Source: Bacillota bacterium (GTDB taxonomy: Bacteria > Bacillota_B > Desulfitobacteriia > Desulfitobacteriales > Desulfitobacteriaceae). From it: a stretch of DNA of 7,822 nt. Each line of letters starts with the position of its first letter. Position 1 is the stretch's first letter. A model generated the notes under the pieces. It had not been told where the DNA came from. It searched no databases and was given only the letters and a program-made list of their open reading frames with translations. The stretch lies in NCBI GenBank assembly GCA_021779415.1, contig JAJYAS010000140.1:1-7822 (forward strand). The letters run 5' to 3'. Position numbers and translations under genes: made by a program. This document shows, one piece after another, positions 5,119-7,822 of this stretch.

Positions 5119-7649
5119 AAGATATCTGGCTTAGACGATCGGCAGCCCTGCTGATAGGGGGGATGTTTGGAGCATATTTGCCAGAACCAACACGGATTTG
5201 GGGTTTAGCGGTTCTTGTTCTGATAGGGGTACGCCTCGTTTTATGGCGACCCCGTGATTTTTTTGGTAGAGTGTTCCGGCCTGAGATTATTTTACTGGGT
5301 GCAAGTCTCTTACTTGGCTTTGTGTACGGAGCTTTAGCGGACCGGACATTGCCAGAACCCCTTATCTTGGACCGTGTTGAGATTGTGGGACTTTTACAAG
5401 ACTGGAATATGGCAGAGGATAGGGCAGTAGGGACACTGCGCGTCGAGGAAGTGGAACCAGGTGTCGGCATGCAGAAGAACCTCAGCAATACTCAGGCTGA
5501 TCTTAGGCAAGAACTTAAGGGGCAGACTTATCGCCTGACTGTTTATGCTAATAAATTAGGGGAGATTCCTGGAGAGTGGAAACGGGCTCAACCTGGGGAT
5601 CATGTAAGTTTCCAAGCAAGCTTGGAAAGACCAAAGCTGGTAGGTACTGCGGGTGCGTTTGACCTGCGCCTTTATTATGGGGTTAGAGGGTTAAGCGGCA
5701 CTTTGACTGCGAAAGGGGATGCTGTGCTCACTTTAGTGGGGGAGCCCAGTCTGACTTGGAAGATTCGCCAGCACGTCCGAAGTCAGCTAGAGGGGTGGGA
5801 TCCGAAGGAAACCGGGGTTTTAGAGGGGATCTTCTTCGGAGATTCTAGTCGTATTCCGGAGCAGGTCCAGGAGCGTTACAAGGTCACGGGTGTGCTCCAC
5901 GTCTTTGCGGCTTCGGGGTCAAATGTTGCCTTTGTACTCGGACTTTCTTGGATGCTTCTGAGTTTATTTCCTCAGCGAATACGAATTAGTGGAACGATTT
6001 TGGTATTGTTACTCTATGCTGCGCTTTGCGGAGGTAATGCCCCGATTATCAGAGCGACTGTTTTGGGAATTGCGGTTTTACTGGGACGTTTGGGGCGGGG
6101 GCGAGTAGCTACATTGCGTTGGCTGTATTTTGCTGCGGTAGGCCTGTTTATCCAGAATCCTTTAATCATTCAGGACCTTGGTTTTCAACTTTCTTTTGCA
6201 GCTGCTTGGGGAATTGTTGTACTTACCCCCCAGATTCTCAAGAGAACATTGTTTGGACGCATACCCACTCTTTTTCGTTTCGCTGTTGCAGGCACTTTAG
6301 CGGCGCAAGTGGCCACACTGCCACTTCTGATCTCTGCGTTTCATCGGTTGTCGTTGATTGGATTTCTGGCAAATGTCTTTATCCTTTTTATCTTAGGTAG
6401 TGTGCTCGAAGTGGGTCTTGTCGGGGTGGTCCTTTCTTTTTCTGGGATACTGTCTGCTCCGTTGTTTCAGGTTAGTTTATGGCTTCTAGCTGGAACAAAT
6501 GGAATGTTAAAAGTGTTGGCTGGATTACCTTACGCTGATGTTTGGGTTCTGAATCCAGGACCTCTCTTTTGGCTGATTTGGTACGGGGGTATCGGTACGG
6601 CCCTTTGGGGAAAAGAGCGCGTGCTTTTTATAGTCAAAGTGGGGATGCTCCATTTGGGTAGTGGGTCAAAAATAATGGTTGGGAAGATTGTTGAACAATG
6701 TCCTGCGGGAATTCGACGCACTGCGCAAGGGCTAATGACGGCGATCTCCAGTATTTCAATCTTTAGACGTGGATTATTGGCTCGCTGGGGTGGTGTTCTA
6801 CTTATTTTTCTTTTGCTTTGGAGTCCATGGAATTCTCAGAACGATTTGGAAGTAGTGATGATTGATGTGGGGCAAGGGGATGCAATTTTAATCCAAACGC
6901 CCAAAAAACATGCTATTTTACTAGATGCGGGTCCGCACAGTGAACGTTTCGATGCAGGAGAGCGCATAGTTCTGCCTTACTTATTAGAAAGAGGAATTCG
7001 GCATCTGGATGCTCTGCTGATTACCCATGAGCATCAGGATCATATCGGTGGAGTTCGTGCGGTGCTCGCTAATATTCCCACAGATTGGGTTGGGGTCCCT
7101 GCTGTGGGAGATCGACTGGAAAATGAAGAATGGAAGGCCGGGCTTCCATTTGAATTAACTCAGTATTCTGAGAGCTTGAGCATGCTTCAGGCAGGAGATC
7201 GGATCGATCTAGACTCAGGAGCCTGGTTGGAGGTGCTAGGTCCGCATCAGGTTCTTGCGGGGACGCATTCGGACCAGAACAATAACTCTTTGGTCCTCAA
7301 GCTTCATTACCTAGGGCAAAGCGTCATGCTAACAGCGGATATGGAGCAAGAAGAAATGGAGGAGATCGCTGAGACGGGCGTAGATTTAGAAACTGACCTT
7401 TTTAAGGAACCCCACCATGGGAGTCAGTTTTCACTGGATAGACCTTGGTTGGATGGGATACATCCCCAAGCAGTGTGGATCTCAGTGGGAAAAAATACGT
7501 TTGGGCATCCCTCGCCGGAAGTATTGGGGTATTGGGAAGAACGTCACATCCCGGTTTTTAGGACGGACGAAAACGGAACGCTGAACTTTTTGATCGGAGA
7601 AGGCGGGATGGAAATTGTCGCGGGTCGGCCATCGATTCCTCGTTATTAG
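5115..7649 (+). CDS. comEC: DNA internalization channel ComEC (ComEC/Rec2 family)
   Basis: This 844-residue polytopic membrane protein forms the channel through which single-stranded DNA enters during transformation. Three hydrophobic segments lie in residues ~8-75. A soluble DUF4131/OB-like region (~80-230) follows. The Competence domain (~240-500) has many membrane segments and the conserved stretch VTGVLHVFAASGSNV (257-271). After a further hydrophobic segment (~555-570) comes a C-terminal metallo-beta-lactamase-like domain (~578-838). Its motifs are IDVGQGD (583-589), THEHQDH (637-643), an aspartate at 742 (TAD), HHGS (767-770) and GHPSP (797-801). The metal ligands are therefore present, consistent with the nuclease role reported for this domain in Gram-positive ComEC proteins. 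There is no good ribosome binding site just upstream of the ATG; translation is probably coupled to comEA through the 4-base ATGA overlap. No frameshift or truncation is seen, so the uptake channel appears functional. Confidence 0.95.
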   Translation: MKDIWLRRSAALLIGGMFGAYLPEPTRIWGLAVLVLIGVRLVLWRPRDFFGRVFRPEIILLGASLLLGFVYGALADRTLPEPLILDRVEIVGLLQDWNMAEDRAVGTLRVEEVEPGVGMQKNLSNTQADLRQELKGQTYRLTVYANKLGEIPGEWKRAQPGDHVSFQASLERPKLVGTAGAFDLRLYYGVRGLSGTLTAKGDAVLTLVGEPSLTWKIRQHVRSQLEGWDPKETGVLEGIFFGDSSRIPEQVQERYKVTGVLHVFAASGSNVAFVLGLSWMLLSLFPQRIRISGTILVLLLYAALCGGNAPIIRATVLGIAVLLGRLGRGRVATLRWLYFAAVGLFIQNPLIIQDLGFQLSFAAAWGIVVLTPQILKRTLFGRIPTLFRFAVAGTLAAQVATLPLLISAFHRLSLIGFLANVFILFILGSVLEVGLVGVVLSFSGILSAPLFQVSLWLLAGTNGMLKVLAGLPYADVWVLNPGPLFWLIWYGGIGTALWGKERVLFIVKVGMLHLGSGSKIMVGKIVEQCPAGIRRTAQGLMTAISSISIFRRGLLARWGGVLLIFLLLWSPWNSQNDLEVVMIDVGQGDAILIQTPKKHAILLDAGPHSERFDAGERIVLPYLLERGIRHLDALLITHEHQDHIGGVRAVLANIPTDWVGVPAVGDRLENEEWKAGLPFELTQYSESLSMLQAGDRIDLDSGAWLEVLGPHQVLAGTHSDQNNNSLVLKLHYLGQSVMLTADMEQEEMEEIAETGVDLETDLFKEPHHGSQFSLDRPWLDGIHPQAVWISVGKNTFGHPSPEVLGYWEERHIPVFRTDENGTLNFLIGEGGMEIVAGRPSIPRY

Positions 7650-7766
7650 AAATCACTTGGATTCTTACCATTAATTATTATCGGAATGTATAAAAAGGAA
7701 ATATTGGGTAACAATAGCAAGGAACATCTCTTTTCTCCTCCTCTTTCTTTTGCCCCTTCACGATCC

Positions 7767-7789
7767 AAGGACCGTGGGGGGTCTTTTTT
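7767..7789 (+). terminator. Intrinsic terminator after comEC
   Basis: AAGGACC (7767-7773) pairs with GGTCTTT (7780-7786), with one G-T wobble, around the loop GTGGGG. Six Ts follow directly from the stem (7784-7789). It closes the comEA-comEC operon about 120 bases after the comEC stop. CACGATC just upstream (7759-7765) could pair with GACCGTG (7770-7776), with one mismatch, and compete with this stem; whether this matters is unknown. The 7650-7758 stretch before it is AT-rich, then pyrimidine-rich, and shows no gene. Confidence 0.75.
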
Positions 7790-7806
7790 ATGTGGGGTGT
7801 CTCATA

Positions 7807-7822
7807 GTGAATAGTGGAGAAG
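7807..7822 (+). CDS. Possible first codons of a following gene (cut by window end)
   Basis: A GTG at 7807 is preceded by GGGGTG (7794-7799) at a plausible spacing of seven bases and is followed by four sense codons to the window edge. In related genomes comEC is often followed by holA, but five codons are too few to identify anything. The ATG at 7790 meets a stop after five codons and is not a start. This is a tentative call. Confidence 0.25.

Overview
The window looks like a chromosomal segment of a low-to-mid-GC Gram-positive anaerobe of the Clostridia, most like the Desulfitobacterium/Desulfosporosinus group. This assignment is inferred from gene content (leuS, a YlaK-type PIN-PhoH protein, comEA and comEC), strong AAGGGG-type Shine-Dalgarno sites, a TTG start and T-tailed hairpin terminators. 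No database search was possible. All genes lie on the + strand.

Layout: (1) 2-1894, the C-terminal three quarters of leuS (leucyl-tRNA synthetase), with its 5' end outside the window. (2) 1895-2581, a 687-bp non-coding stretch. It holds copy A of a ~300-bp structured repeat, a second tandem copy of that repeat's 3' module, a long perfect-looking hairpin, and a good sigma-A promoter bracketed by two 22-bp direct repeats. (3) 2582-3910, a YlaK-like PIN-PhoH ATPase gene starting at TTG. (4) 3911-4461, a 551-bp non-coding stretch with copy B of the same repeat (about 95% identical, same orientation, no indels), a terminator-like hairpin, and the leader of the next operon. (5) 4462-7649, comEA and comEC, overlapping by 4 bp (ATGA); these encode the DNA receptor and the membrane channel for DNA uptake. 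(6) 7650-7822, an intrinsic terminator and possibly the first codons of another gene.

The genes are housekeeping or competence genes and show no breakage. The unusual content is between them. Two copies of a ~300-bp element each begin at or within a few bases of a same-strand stop codon (leuS, ylaK), and each is followed by a terminator-like hairpin, so both probably sit in 3' untranslated regions. The element can fold as a large imperfect palindrome closing several hairpins. Two of these hairpins carry the same six-base loop within a copy (ATCCTT twice in A, CTCCTT twice in B). Their arms are unchanged between copies while both loops change in the same way. On the opposite strand the loops read AAGGAT/AAGGAG, resembling GGA-loop CsrA sites or Shine-Dalgarno sequences. 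This element is the best candidate in the window for something undescribed; its function is unknown.
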